From: VFMC01 sp037130535
GTDB lineage: Bacteria; Actinomycetota; Acidimicrobiia; Acidimicrobiales; Ilumatobacteraceae
Assembly (NCBI GenBank): GCA_037130535.1
Contig: JBAXSU010000036.1
Coordinates: 1 to 21,317, forward strand
Direction: 5' to 3'
Length of the DNA stretch: 21,317 nucleotides
Below the pieces are notes generated by a model. It was not told the DNA's origin, made no database searches, and was given only the letters and a program-made list of their open reading frames with translations. This document shows positions 6,625-14,933 of the stretch, one piece after another; the stretch's first letter is position 1, and each line of letters starts with the position of its first letter. The translations under genes were made by a program, and so were the position numbers.

Positions 6625-8237
6625 TGCTCACCGAGCTGCACATCGAGAACCTGGGCGTCATCGCCTCGCTCGACGTGGTGTTGGGTCGTGGTCTGACCGT
6701 GGTGACTGGTGAGACCGGTGCAGGAAAGACGATGCTCATCGAGGCGATCAGCCTGCTGGTGGGCGAACGGGCCGACCCATCGATCGTTCGACCCGGCGCC
6801 GTCGAGGCTCGGGTCGAGGGGCGCTTCGTCATCGGCGACGACGAGGTGGTGTTGGCCCGGGTGGTGCCCGCCGATGGACGATCGCGCGCGTACGTCAACG
6901 GTCGGTTGGCCACCGTGGCGAACCTCGCCGAACACGCCGAACGACTGGTCGACATTCATGGCCAGCACGCCCACCAGAGTCTGCTGTCGGCAGCGACCCA
7001 GCGCGCCGCACTCGACCAGTACGCCGGGGTCGACCTCGGCGAGCTGCGTGCTGCACGCGGACGCCTCACCGAGATCGACGCTGCGCTCGCGGCTCTGGGT
7101 GGCGACGCCCGCACCCGCGAACGTGAGCTCGACCTGCTGCGCTTCCAACTCGATGAGCTCGCCTCGGCCGACCTCGATGATGCCGATGAGGAGGCCGACC
7201 TCGACCGGCTCGAAGACGTGTTCGCTGGCGCCCAGGCCCACCGTGAGGCGGCAGCGACCGCATTGGCGTCGCTGGTCGACGAGCAGGGAGCGGTCGATGG
7301 GGTCGACACCGCCGTATCGGCGCTGGGCTATCGAGGCCCGTTCCGTGAACTCGCCGATCGACTGCGCGGCCTCAGCGCCGAACTGGCCGATGTGGCCCAC
7401 GAGTTACGTGGTGCAGCCGAGGCGATCGACGACGACCCGCAGCGCCTCTCCGAGGTGCGCGAGCGCCGTCAACTGTTGCGCACGCTGCGTCGCAAGTACG
7501 GCGACACCCTGGCCGACGTCATCGCGTACCGACAGGCCACGCAGGCACGCCTCGACGAGTTGTCGGGCTATGAACGCAGCGTGGCGCGACTCGAGGCCGA
7601 CCGCGCCGAGGCGATGCGAGTCGAACGGAGCGCTGCCGCTGCGGTCGGTGCACAGCGCCGCGCTGCCGCCGCATCGCTGGCCGCAGCGGTGCAGGTGCCG
7701 TTGCGCACGTTGGCGATGCCGCGTGCCGAACTCGGCATCGTGGTGGGTGGCGACGATCCGGGCGACGAGGTGACCTTGCTGTTCACGGCGAACCCCGGCA
7801 TGCCGGCGCTGCCCCTGACCAAGGTGGCTTCCGGTGGCGAACTCGCCCGCGCCATGCTGTCGCTGCGCCTGGTGCTGTCGGGAGCGCCGGGAACGCTCGT
7901 GTTCGACGAGGTCGACGCCGGGATCGGCGGTACGGCGGCAACGGCCGTGGGTGAGGCTCTCGCCTCGCTCGGCGAACGCCATCAGGTACTCGTGGTCACC
8001 CATCTGGCCCAGGTGGCGGCATTGGCCGACCACCAGGTGGTGGTGAGCAAGGACGTGGTCGACGGCGTGACCGTGGCCCAAGTGGTGCCGGTGGCAGGCG
8101 ACGAGCGCATCGCCGAGGTGGCGCGGATGCTGTCGGGCACCCCGGAAGCGGGCGTGGCTCGCGAGCATGCCGCCGCGTTGCTGGCTGCAGCACGAGAGCG
8201 TGGTGGGAGGCACCACCGGACGGGTTCCGACCGATGA
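6624..8237 (+). CDS. recN: DNA repair ATPase RecN
   Basis: A 537-residue SMC-like ATPase that gathers broken DNA ends in RecA-dependent double-strand break repair. The N-terminal half-domain has Walker A GETGAGKT (29-36) and the family motif LVDIHGQHAHQSLL (108-121). A coiled-coil arm spans about 140-355, with the hinge near the middle. The C-terminal half-domain has the ABC signature VASGGELARAM (401-411), Walker B TLVFDEVDAGIGG (424-436) and the switch histidine in VVTHLAQVAA (457-466). It is slightly shorter than the usual 550-590 residues because the arm is compact. The ATG at 6624 overlaps the nadK TGA (TGATG), so it is translationally coupled. The same nadK-recN-steA order occurs in M. 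tuberculosis. Confidence 0.95.
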   Translation: MLTELHIENLGVIASLDVVLGRGLTVVTGETGAGKTMLIEAISLLVGERADPSIVRPGAVEARVEGRFVIGDDEVVLARVVPADGRSRAYVNGRLATVANLAEHAERLVDIHGQHAHQSLLSAATQRAALDQYAGVDLGELRAARGRLTEIDAALAALGGDARTRERELDLLRFQLDELASADLDDADEEADLDRLEDVFAGAQAHREAAATALASLVDEQGAVDGVDTAVSALGYRGPFRELADRLRGLSAELADVAHELRGAAEAIDDDPQRLSEVRERRQLLRTLRRKYGDTLADVIAYRQATQARLDELSGYERSVARLEADRAEAMRVERSAAAAVGAQRRAAAASLAAAVQVPLRTLAMPRAELGIVVGGDDPGDEVTLLFTANPGMPALPLTKVASGGELARAMLSLRLVLSGAPGTLVFDEVDAGIGGTAATAVGEALASLGERHQVLVVTHLAQVAALADHQVVVSKDVVDGVTVAQVVPVAGDERIAEVARMLSGTPEAGVAREHAAALLAAARERGGRHHRTGSDR

Positions 8238-9382
8238 CCTCACCTGCCCAGCAGATGGTGGTGACAGCGCGGGCACGCGCCGGTGCCCGGACCAAGGACC
8301 TGGTGAAGCGCCTCGAACCTGGCGAGATTGCCGTCATCAACCACTCCGATATCGACCCGGTGGCGGCGGCCGGGCTGATCGAGGCAGGCGTCGTTGCCGT
8401 GGTGAACGCGACGAGTTCGTTCACCGGCCGCTACCCGAACCTCGGCCCGCTCCAGTTGGTGCGGGCGGGTGTGGTGCTGGTCGACGAGGTGGGGCCGGCC
8501 CTGCTCGATCGGGTCGCTGACGGCGAGGTGATCAGCCTCGACGGCGGACGGGTGCTGATGGGCGACGAGTTGCTGGCGGTGGGCGCCCGCCGCAGCGAGG
8601 ACGAACTCGAGGCCCGGGTGGCCGAAGCGCGCAGCAACGTCGGAGAACAACTCGAGATGTTCGCTGCGAACACCCTCGAGTACCTACGGCGCGAACGGCA
8701 CCTGGCCACCGACAACCCCGACCTGCCGCCCACGACGGTGCAGTTCTCGCAGCGCCAGACCCTGGTGGTGGTGCGTGGCATCGACTTCCGCGAAGACCTC
8801 AGCGCTCTGCATCGGTCGGGCTATCTGCGCGAACTGAAGCCGGTGATGATCGGGGTCGACGGCGGAGCCGACGCGCTGCTGGAACTGGGCTACACGCCCG
8901 ACATCATCATCGGCGACTTCGATTCGGTGAGCGAACGCACCCTGCGCTGCGGCGCGGAACTGATCGTGCACGCGTATCCGGGAGGTCGTGCACCCGGGGC
9001 CGACCGCCTACGCGACATGGGCCTGCAGTACTTGCTGTTCGAGAGCGCCGGCACCAGCGAGGACATCGCCATGTTGCTGGCGTACGAGCGCGGCACCGAG
9101 TTGATCGTGGCGGTCGGTTCGCACAATTCGATGGAGGACTTCCTCGACAAGGGTCGCCAGGGCATGGCGTCGACGTTCCTGGTGCGGCTGAAGGTGGGGC
9201 GGGTGCTCATCGACGCCAAGGGAGTGAACAACCTCTATCGGCCGGTGGTGAAGGGCCGCGACATCGTGCTGTTCGTGGCCGCGATGCTGAGCTCGTTGGC
9301 CCTCGTGGTGGCGGTGAGCGAGCCTGTACGACTGTGGTTCCGGAGTCTGTGGCTGTGGCTGCGGGCACGGATCGGTTGGTGA
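8234..9382 (+). CDS. steA: Cytokinetic ring protein SteA
   Basis: A 382-residue homologue of corynebacterial SteA (M. tuberculosis Rv1697). The central domain is related to thiamine pyrophosphokinase: MIGVDGGADALLELGYTPDIIIGDFDSV (205-232), with the GDFDSV motif intact, and GTSEDIAMLLAYERG (273-287). Residues about 342-362 form a single membrane helix (GRDIVLFVAAMLSSLALVVAV), followed by a short aromatic tail (WFRSLWLWLRARIGW). In Corynebacterium, SteA and its partner SteB localise at the division site and support cell separation and peptidoglycan hydrolase control. The ATG at 8234 overlaps the recN stop as ATGA. Nucleotide-phosphate binding is inferred from the fold; thiamine kinase activity is not expected. 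Confidence 0.9.
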   Translation: MTSPAQQMVVTARARAGARTKDLVKRLEPGEIAVINHSDIDPVAAAGLIEAGVVAVVNATSSFTGRYPNLGPLQLVRAGVVLVDEVGPALLDRVADGEVISLDGGRVLMGDELLAVGARRSEDELEARVAEARSNVGEQLEMFAANTLEYLRRERHLATDNPDLPPTTVQFSQRQTLVVVRGIDFREDLSALHRSGYLRELKPVMIGVDGGADALLELGYTPDIIIGDFDSVSERTLRCGAELIVHAYPGGRAPGADRLRDMGLQYLLFESAGTSEDIAMLLAYERGTELIVAVGSHNSMEDFLDKGRQGMASTFLVRLKVGRVLIDAKGVNNLYRPVVKGRDIVLFVAAMLSSLALVVAVSEPVRLWFRSLWLWLRARIGW

Positions 9383-9419
9383 GCACGGTGCGCGCCGGAC
9401 ATGACAGAGTGGATGACCG

Positions 9420-10382
9420 ATGATCAGCCTGCGTCAGCACATCTTCAGCCTCGTGGCGGTGTTCGTCGCGCTGGCCGTGGGCATCGCGGCTGGGTCGACC
9501 GTTGTGCGCGGTCCGCTGCTCGACAGCACCCGGGCCCGGCTCGAGTCGGCCGAGGCCATCATCGAGACCGAACGCGCCGAGAACGATCGGCTTGCCGCCG
9601 AAGTGGCGCAACTCGATGGCTGGGCGGTCGACGGCCCGACGCAACTGCTCGGCGGTCAGCTTGCCGACCGGGCGCTGCTGCTGGTGGTGGTCGGCGACAC
9701 TGATGCCGATGCGGTGGCCGGCATGATCCGGTCGATCCGTTCATCGGCCGCGACGTTCGTGGGTGAGGTGCGCATCGACCCGGCCGTGTTCGATCCGGCT
9801 CAGATCGACCGCGTGGTTGCGGTGCTCGGCGCCGATGCTGTCGGCGACATCGATCCGCTGGTGGTGATGGGTGACGAGTTGGCAACCCGCCTGCAGCAGA
9901 TGGTGGCCGAGGTGCGCCAGGCCGATGGCGAGCTTCGCGCCGACACCCTGGTGCGCGGTGCGTTCGGCGACTTGGAGGACGACGGCATCGTCGACGTGTT
10001 GGGCCTGACACGTGAGGAGTTCACGGCCGACGATGTGCAGATCGTGGTGATGACCGATCGGAACCTCGCCAACGATCCGGGCGCGGCGCTCGGCTCGATG
10101 ATCAGCATCGCCTCACCGGTCGACGACCAGCAACCGATCGTCACCGTGGTGGCCGAGGTGGGGCGTGTTCTGCAGGACAACGAAACCCCGGTGCCGTCGT
10201 TCGTCACCACCATCCGCGACAGCGTGCGGCTGCGCGACGAAGTGAGCACGGTCGACAACGCCGAGACCTTCCTCGGATGGATGGCGACGGTGCTGGCGAT
10301 GCGAGCTGCCCTCGCCGGCGATGTGGGCCACTACGGATTCCGCGACGGTGCCGAACGTTCGGTCCCGCCATCGCCGACGTGA
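9420..10382 (+). CDS. steB: SteB/MctB family membrane-anchored protein
   Basis: A 320-residue protein of the copper-transporter MctB family (Pfam PF11382; M. tuberculosis Rv1698, corynebacterial SteB). The N-terminus MISLRQHIFSLVAVFVALAV begins the membrane anchor (about 7-29). It is followed by a coiled coil (about 33-66, LESAEAIIETERAENDRLAAEV) and a mixed α/β extracytoplasmic domain. Rv1698 was described as limiting copper accumulation, while the corynebacterial protein partners SteA at the septum. No Cys- or Met-rich copper site is visible here, so the SteB role fits the context better. The ATG at 9420 has only a weak purine-rich GAGTGG upstream. The gene ends in a GTGA overlap with murJ. 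Confidence 0.85.
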   Translation: MISLRQHIFSLVAVFVALAVGIAAGSTVVRGPLLDSTRARLESAEAIIETERAENDRLAAEVAQLDGWAVDGPTQLLGGQLADRALLLVVVGDTDADAVAGMIRSIRSSAATFVGEVRIDPAVFDPAQIDRVVAVLGADAVGDIDPLVVMGDELATRLQQMVAEVRQADGELRADTLVRGAFGDLEDDGIVDVLGLTREEFTADDVQIVVMTDRNLANDPGAALGSMISIASPVDDQQPIVTVVAEVGRVLQDNETPVPSFVTTIRDSVRLRDEVSTVDNAETFLGWMATVLAMRAALAGDVGHYGFRDGAERSVPPSPT

Positions 10383-12001
10383 TCAACGAGCCGCGCAACG
10401 CTGCGCTGCTGCGGCCGCAGGGGTTTGCTCGCGACACCATCGTGGTGACGGCGTGCACCTTGTTGTCGCGCCTGACGGGGTTCGTGCGGGTGCTTGTTGC
10501 CGCCGCTGTGCTGAGCAATGGCCTCCTCGGCGACACGTACCATGCGGCGAACACCATCCCGAACCTGTTGTTCGAACTGGTGGCGGGTGGTGTGCTGCAG
10601 GCGTTCCTCGTCCCGTCGTTCGTGGCGGCGCGCCGCTCGGGAGGCGATGAGGAACTGGGGCGTTCGGCGGGCGTGGTGCTCGGGGTGTTGCTGGTGGCGC
10701 TGTCGGCCGTGGCCGCATTGATGATGGCGCTGTCACCGCTGATCACCCACGTACTCACCTCGGCCGGAACCGATGCGGCGGTGATCGCCGACGAACGCGC
10801 CGTGATGACCCCGATGCTGCTGGTGTTCATCCCCCAGATCGTGTTCTACGGGATGGGCATGGTGACCACCGCGGCGCTCGCTGCCCGCGGCCGGTTCGCA
10901 GCGGCAGCCCTGGCCCCGGCAGTGAACAACATCGTCGTCATCACCTGCTACCTGCTGTACCGGGCCAGTCGCCAGGGTCAGGAAGCATCGCTCGACCTCG
11001 ACTCCACGCAGTTCCTGCTGGTGGCGGGCGGTACCACGCTGGCGGTCATTGCCTTCACCGCAGTTCCGGGAATCGTCCTTCGATCGCAGGGCGTGCGCTG
11101 GCGGCCACGGTGGCGGCCGCACGATCGCCTGGTGGGCGATCTACGCGCCTCGGTGGGCTGGGCGATGCTGTCGATCGTCGGCACTCTGGTGCCGACTGCA
11201 GCTGCCATCGTGCTGGGATACCGGGTGGAGGGCGGCGTGGCGGTGTTCACGATGACGTTCGCGTTCTTCGTGCTGCCGCACGCACTCATCGCCGTGCCAG
11301 TGGCCACCACGTCGGCGCCGCGAATCGCCGACGCGTGGCAGCGTGGAGACCGGGAGCGCACCGGTGCCCTCATCGAGCGATCGGCTCGAGTGATCGTGCC
11401 GCTGTTGTCGCTGGCCGGTGCCGCGATGGTGGCCCTGTCGTGGCCGGTAGCGCGGGTTGCGTCGTCGTTCGGGCAGGCGGCCAGCCAGGGTGTGGCACCC
11501 ATCGCCCACGCGCTGGCGATGTTCGGCCTCGGTTTGCTGGGCTACGGCATGTCGTTCACGATGACGCGCGTGCTGTTCAGCCTGAGCGATGTGAAGCGGG
11601 CGTCACTGCTGGTGGCTGCCGCCGCGATCCTGGGGGTGTTCGCCATGACGATCGCGTCCGTCGTCATGGCCGACAGCGACCGAGCTGCAGCGCTGGCGCT
11701 CGGCTACGGCACCACGCAGACTCTGTCGGCCGCGCTCCTCACCTGGCGGGCTCATCAGGTGACCGGCTACCCGACGCGTCGTTCGATCGGCCAGCTCGGG
11801 GTTGGCTCGTTGGCTGCGGCGGTGGCCGCTGGGGTGGTCATGTTCGGGGTCCAGCAGTGGTTCGATGTCTCGCGGTCGGCTTCGCTCGCGGCGATCGTCG
11901 GTGCGGGGACTGTCGGGCTGGTGGTGTTCGTCGTGTGTGTCAGCCTGTTCGCCGGGGTGCGGCCGCAAGCACTGCTCGGCAAGGCGGCCGGCGGTGGCTG
12001 A
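10379..12001 (+). CDS. murJ: MurJ/MviN family lipid-linked sugar flippase
   Basis: A 540-residue MOP-superfamily membrane protein with about 14 hydrophobic segments. Family signature SRLTGFVR (30-37) keeps two arginines (R31, R37) corresponding to cavity arginines in E. coli MurJ. GDTYHAANTIPNLLFELVAGG (51-71) keeps the acidic D52, but shows F-E where E. coli has Arg-Arg after PNLL. MurJ exports lipid II for peptidoglycan; relatives flip other undecaprenyl-linked sugars. The protein stops soon after the last helix and lacks the cytoplasmic pseudokinase domain of mycobacterial MviN. The start GTG at 10379 overlaps the steB stop as GTGA. An in-frame ATG at 10277 inside steB precedes the family homology and is rejected. 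It could be the main MurJ or a paralogue for another glycan. Confidence 0.88.
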   Translation: MINEPRNAALLRPQGFARDTIVVTACTLLSRLTGFVRVLVAAAVLSNGLLGDTYHAANTIPNLLFELVAGGVLQAFLVPSFVAARRSGGDEELGRSAGVVLGVLLVALSAVAALMMALSPLITHVLTSAGTDAAVIADERAVMTPMLLVFIPQIVFYGMGMVTTAALAARGRFAAAALAPAVNNIVVITCYLLYRASRQGQEASLDLDSTQFLLVAGGTTLAVIAFTAVPGIVLRSQGVRWRPRWRPHDRLVGDLRASVGWAMLSIVGTLVPTAAAIVLGYRVEGGVAVFTMTFAFFVLPHALIAVPVATTSAPRIADAWQRGDRERTGALIERSARVIVPLLSLAGAAMVALSWPVARVASSFGQAASQGVAPIAHALAMFGLGLLGYGMSFTMTRVLFSLSDVKRASLLVAAAAILGVFAMTIASVVMADSDRAAALALGYGTTQTLSAALLTWRAHQVTGYPTRRSIGQLGVGSLAAAVAAGVVMFGVQQWFDVSRSASLAAIVGAGTVGLVVFVVCVSLFAGVRPQALLGKAAGGG

Positions 12002-14027
12002 CGTCGCGCAGTCGCCGGGGCGCTCGACCCGACGACTGGTGGCTGTAGCCGGGGCAGCGGCGCTGGTGGCGCTCGGCTGGCTCGGCGTTCGCCCCGCCCC
12101 GGCGACCGAACCCCTGGCGAGGGCCGAACGTCTCGTGCTGGTGAGCGTGCCCGGCTTGCGCTGGCAAGACCTCGATGCGGTCGACACGCCGAACCTCGAC
12201 GGGTTGATCGGCGACTCGGCACTGCTCAGCATTCGCGCCATCGGGACGAGCACCTCGTTGCTCGAGGGTTATGTCTCGTGGGGTGCCGGGAATCGTCTCG
12301 AGCCGTCCGGTGCGGAGCAACTGGCCGACGTGGTCGACAACTGCGCGGCAGGGTTTGCTGCGGCACTCGCCGACAGTGCGAGCGGCGATCTGAACGGAGC
12401 CGTGGCCGGAGCACTGGGCGACTCGCTGCACGGCGCCCGCCTGAGTACGGCGGTGTTCGGAAGCGCCGAATCGGTGGCGGTGCTCATGGATGGCCGAGGG
12501 TGTGTCGACCGATTCGGCCCGGCCGACACTCCGGTGTTCGATGCGGATGTCACCCTGGTCGAATGGCGTGGCCTCGAAGCCGGAGGACCGGCGGCAGATC
12601 GGGTCGAGGCGGTTCGGGCCCTCGACGCCGCCGTGGCGTCGTGGACGATCCCGCTCGATGCGGCGGTGGCCCTGGTCGCCCCGACGGCCGTCGACGCGGG
12701 TGCCGAGGTGACCGTTGTGGCGTGGCGCAGCATCGAAGCGAACGGCGACCCAGCGGCGCTGCAGAGCCCGTCGACGCGGCGGGCCGGGTACCTCACGATC
12801 AACGATCTGGCGCCCACCGTGCTGTCGGTCGTGGGAATTGAGGCACCCGACTCGATGAACGGCACGCCTGCGGTGGCGGCCGGAGCGGTGGCCTCGACTG
12901 GCGAGCGGGTGCAGGAGTTGGCCGACCTTGCCGACCGGGTGGCGTTCCGCGACCGGGCCATCACACCGGTGGTGGCAACCATCGTCATCGGCATCGTGCT
13001 GTGCCTGGTGCTGTGGTGGCGTGGTCGCATCCGCCACGCCCGGGCCCTAGCGGCTGCAACGGTCGCGCTGCCCACCGTGGCGTTCTTGTCGGGTGTGACC
13101 GACTACCACCTCCTGCCCCTGTGGGTGTACGTCGTGGTGGTGATCGTGGCGGCAGTGGTGCTGGCGATGGCGGCTGCTGCTGCGGCGCAGGCGACCTCGC
13201 GGACCACCCCGCTGGCCACGGTCGACATCCTCGTGGGAGTGCTCTGGCTGGTGCTCGTCGTCGATCTGGTGACCGGTGGGCGGCTGCAGATCAACACGCC
13301 GCTCGGGTACACGCCCACCGTTGCTGGTCGATTCCAGGGTCTCGGCAACGTGGCATTCGGACTGCTGGCGGTGGCTGGTGTGGCGACGGCCTGCGCTGTT
13401 CATGCGGTGGGTGAGCGACGCGGTCGCGCTGTCGCCTGGTGGGCGGGGTGGTGGCTCGTCGCCGTGGGCACGGTGACGGCAGTCGTGGTGGCGGCGCCTC
13501 GGTTCGGCAGCGACATGGGCGGCACGTTGGCCGTGGTGCCGAGCATCGCCGTGGCGTTCGCCGTGGCCACCGGTCGCCGAATCGGGTGGCGCCGGATTGT
13601 CGTGGTGGCAGTCGCGACGGTGGGTCTGGTGGTGGTGTTGGGCCTGCTCGACCACGCTCGACCCGGGGCCGACCAGACCCATCTCGGCCGGTTCGTCGGT
13701 CGCCTGCTCGACGGTGAGGCGGGCCTCGTCGTGCGCCGGAAGTTGCAGGGCAACCTGGAGTTGTTCACCGCCAGTGTGTTCCCCCTGCTGGGCATGATCG
13801 TCGTGTTGCTCGCGGCGCTGTACGCGTGGCGGCGCCGGAGCGAACTGGCGACGCTGTTGCGCGATCGCCGTGCGACACGAGCGTTCCTGGCAGGCTTCGG
13901 CACCGTGGCGATACTCGGCCTGGCCCTCAACGACAGCGGTATCGCGGTGCCTGCTGTGATGCTGGCCGTGGCGGTGCCCTGGATGCTCGTCAGTGTGGCG
14001 CCCGTGCCGGAGCGGACGGCACGGTGA
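11994..14027 (+). CDS. Alkaline-phosphatase-like domain fused to polytopic membrane domain
   Basis: A 677-residue actinobacterial membrane protein with no assigned function. Residues 14-32 form a signal-anchor helix. Residues about 45-315 form a probable extracytoplasmic domain that looks like a degenerate alkaline phosphatase/sulfatase fold: LVLVSVPGLRWQDLDAVDTP (47-66), LLEGYVSWGAGNR (89-101) and a C-terminal AGYLTINDLAPTVLSVVGIE (264-283). Roughly eleven membrane helices follow from 323 to 670, with conserved-looking loops LQINTPLGYTPTVAGRFQGLGN (431-452), APRFGSDMGG (501-510), HLGRFVGRLLDG (563-574) and LALNDSGIAVPAV (643-655). The start is GTG 11994, overlapping murJ by 8 bp. A phospho- or glyco-transferase acting on a lipid-linked substrate outside the membrane is plausible, but the metal ligands are not all recognisable. 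Confidence 0.75.
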   Translation: MADVAQSPGRSTRRLVAVAGAAALVALGWLGVRPAPATEPLARAERLVLVSVPGLRWQDLDAVDTPNLDGLIGDSALLSIRAIGTSTSLLEGYVSWGAGNRLEPSGAEQLADVVDNCAAGFAAALADSASGDLNGAVAGALGDSLHGARLSTAVFGSAESVAVLMDGRGCVDRFGPADTPVFDADVTLVEWRGLEAGGPAADRVEAVRALDAAVASWTIPLDAAVALVAPTAVDAGAEVTVVAWRSIEANGDPAALQSPSTRRAGYLTINDLAPTVLSVVGIEAPDSMNGTPAVAAGAVASTGERVQELADLADRVAFRDRAITPVVATIVIGIVLCLVLWWRGRIRHARALAAATVALPTVAFLSGVTDYHLLPLWVYVVVVIVAAVVLAMAAAAAAQATSRTTPLATVDILVGVLWLVLVVDLVTGGRLQINTPLGYTPTVAGRFQGLGNVAFGLLAVAGVATACAVHAVGERRGRAVAWWAGWWLVAVGTVTAVVVAAPRFGSDMGGTLAVVPSIAVAFAVATGRRIGWRRIVVVAVATVGLVVVLGLLDHARPGADQTHLGRFVGRLLDGEAGLVVRRKLQGNLELFTASVFPLLGMIVVLLAALYAWRRRSELATLLRDRRATRAFLAGFGTVAILGLALNDSGIAVPAVMLAVAVPWMLVSVAPVPERTAR

Positions 14028-14869
14028 TCGGACTCGGTGCGTTCGCCGCGGGTGCGGTGAGCACAGCGGTGCTGTGGCGCGGGTTGCGTGGCCCGTTCGC
14101 TCGCACCGAGGCGCTGCAACGTTCGAACTACCGGGGTCATCGGCTGCCTGTTGCTGCCGGCTTGGCCGTGGTGCTGGGCACGGTGGTGGTGCAGGCCCTG
14201 TACGCCCTGGTCGAGCGCGTGGGCGGCATCGATGCCGCGGAAGCGTCGCACGGCGCCACGGTGCTGGGCAGTGTCACCATCGGGTTCGCGCTCATCGGAC
14301 TGTTCGACGATCTGGCCGGCGACACGGCAGTGAAGGGCTTCGCCGGTCACCTCGGCGCATTACGTCGCGGCGAAGTGACCTCTGGGCTGGTGAAGCTCGT
14401 CGGGGGTGTGCTGTTCGGCGTGCTGACAGTGTCGGGCGACGTCGTCGATTCGCTGCGCGGCGGGTTGCTGGTGGCGGCCACCGCCAATCTGGCGAACCTG
14501 TTCGACCGGGCGCCAGGTCGGGTGGTGAAAATGTCGCTGCTCGGTGGGGTGGTGGTGGTGGCGCTCGGTGGCCTGGGATGGTCGCTGACGGGGCCACTGG
14601 TGGTACTGGGCGGTGGCGCAGCGATGCTGTGGCCCGATCTGCGTGAGCGATGCATGCTGGGCGACACCGGCGCCAACGTGCTGGGCGCTGCCGTGGGCTG
14701 GGGCCTCGTCGTCGCTGTCGGTGCGGCGGGCGAGTGGACGGCCCTGGTCGTCGTGGTGCTGTTGAACCTGGTGAGCGAGCGGGTGAGCTTCACCCGGGTC
14801 ATCGACGGGGTCGCTCCTCTGCGCTGGTTCGACCGTCTGGGAACGCTGCCCGAACGCCGTATACGGTGA
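14024..14869 (+). CDS. MraY/WecA-like (GT4) membrane transferase homologue
   Basis: A 281-residue polytopic protein of the phospho-N-acetylmuramoyl-pentapeptide transferase/UDP-GlcNAc-1-phosphate transferase superfamily, which attaches sugar-1-phosphate to polyprenyl phosphate. It shows SNYRGHRLPVAAG (34-46, substrate loop), LIGLFDDLAGD (90-100) with the Asp-Asp pair D95/D96, NLANLFDRAPGR (155-166) in place of the usual N-x-x-N-x-x-D-G-x-D-G, and LGDTGANVLG (212-221). The PHHH loop of MraY is absent. The linked features GHLGALRRGEVTSGLVKL (108-125) and VIDGVAPLRWFDRLG (259-273) resemble an uncharacterised MraY-like clade of Gram-positive bacteria, so peptidoglycan synthesis is not the safest call. 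The start GTG 14024 overlaps the preceding stop as GTGA. Confidence 0.8.
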   Translation: MIGLGAFAAGAVSTAVLWRGLRGPFARTEALQRSNYRGHRLPVAAGLAVVLGTVVVQALYALVERVGGIDAAEASHGATVLGSVTIGFALIGLFDDLAGDTAVKGFAGHLGALRRGEVTSGLVKLVGGVLFGVLTVSGDVVDSLRGGLLVAATANLANLFDRAPGRVVKMSLLGGVVVVALGGLGWSLTGPLVVLGGGAAMLWPDLRERCMLGDTGANVLGAAVGWGLVVAVGAAGEWTALVVVVLLNLVSERVSFTRVIDGVAPLRWFDRLGTLPERRIR

Positions 14870-14927
14870 ACTTCCAGGTCGTGCACCAGAGGGACGACCA
14901 TCCGCGCGATCGGCTTGCGCGCCGCGT

Positions 14928-14933
14928 TACCCT
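14928..14933 (+). promoter_or_regulatory. Possible -10 element upstream of pyrG
   Basis: TACCCT fits the actinobacterial TANNNT -10 pattern and would start RNA near 14940, leaving a leader of about 35 nt that includes the ribosome-binding site. No good -35 hexamer sits 17-18 bp upstream. The call depends on there being a promoter at all in the 105-bp gap that follows the long upstream operon. Confidence 0.3.

Noticed and set aside
10277..10378. Upstream ATG for murJ inside steB
   Set aside because: The extra 34 residues are not membrane-like or conserved, while the GTG at 10379 forms the same GTGA overlap used by neighbouring genes.
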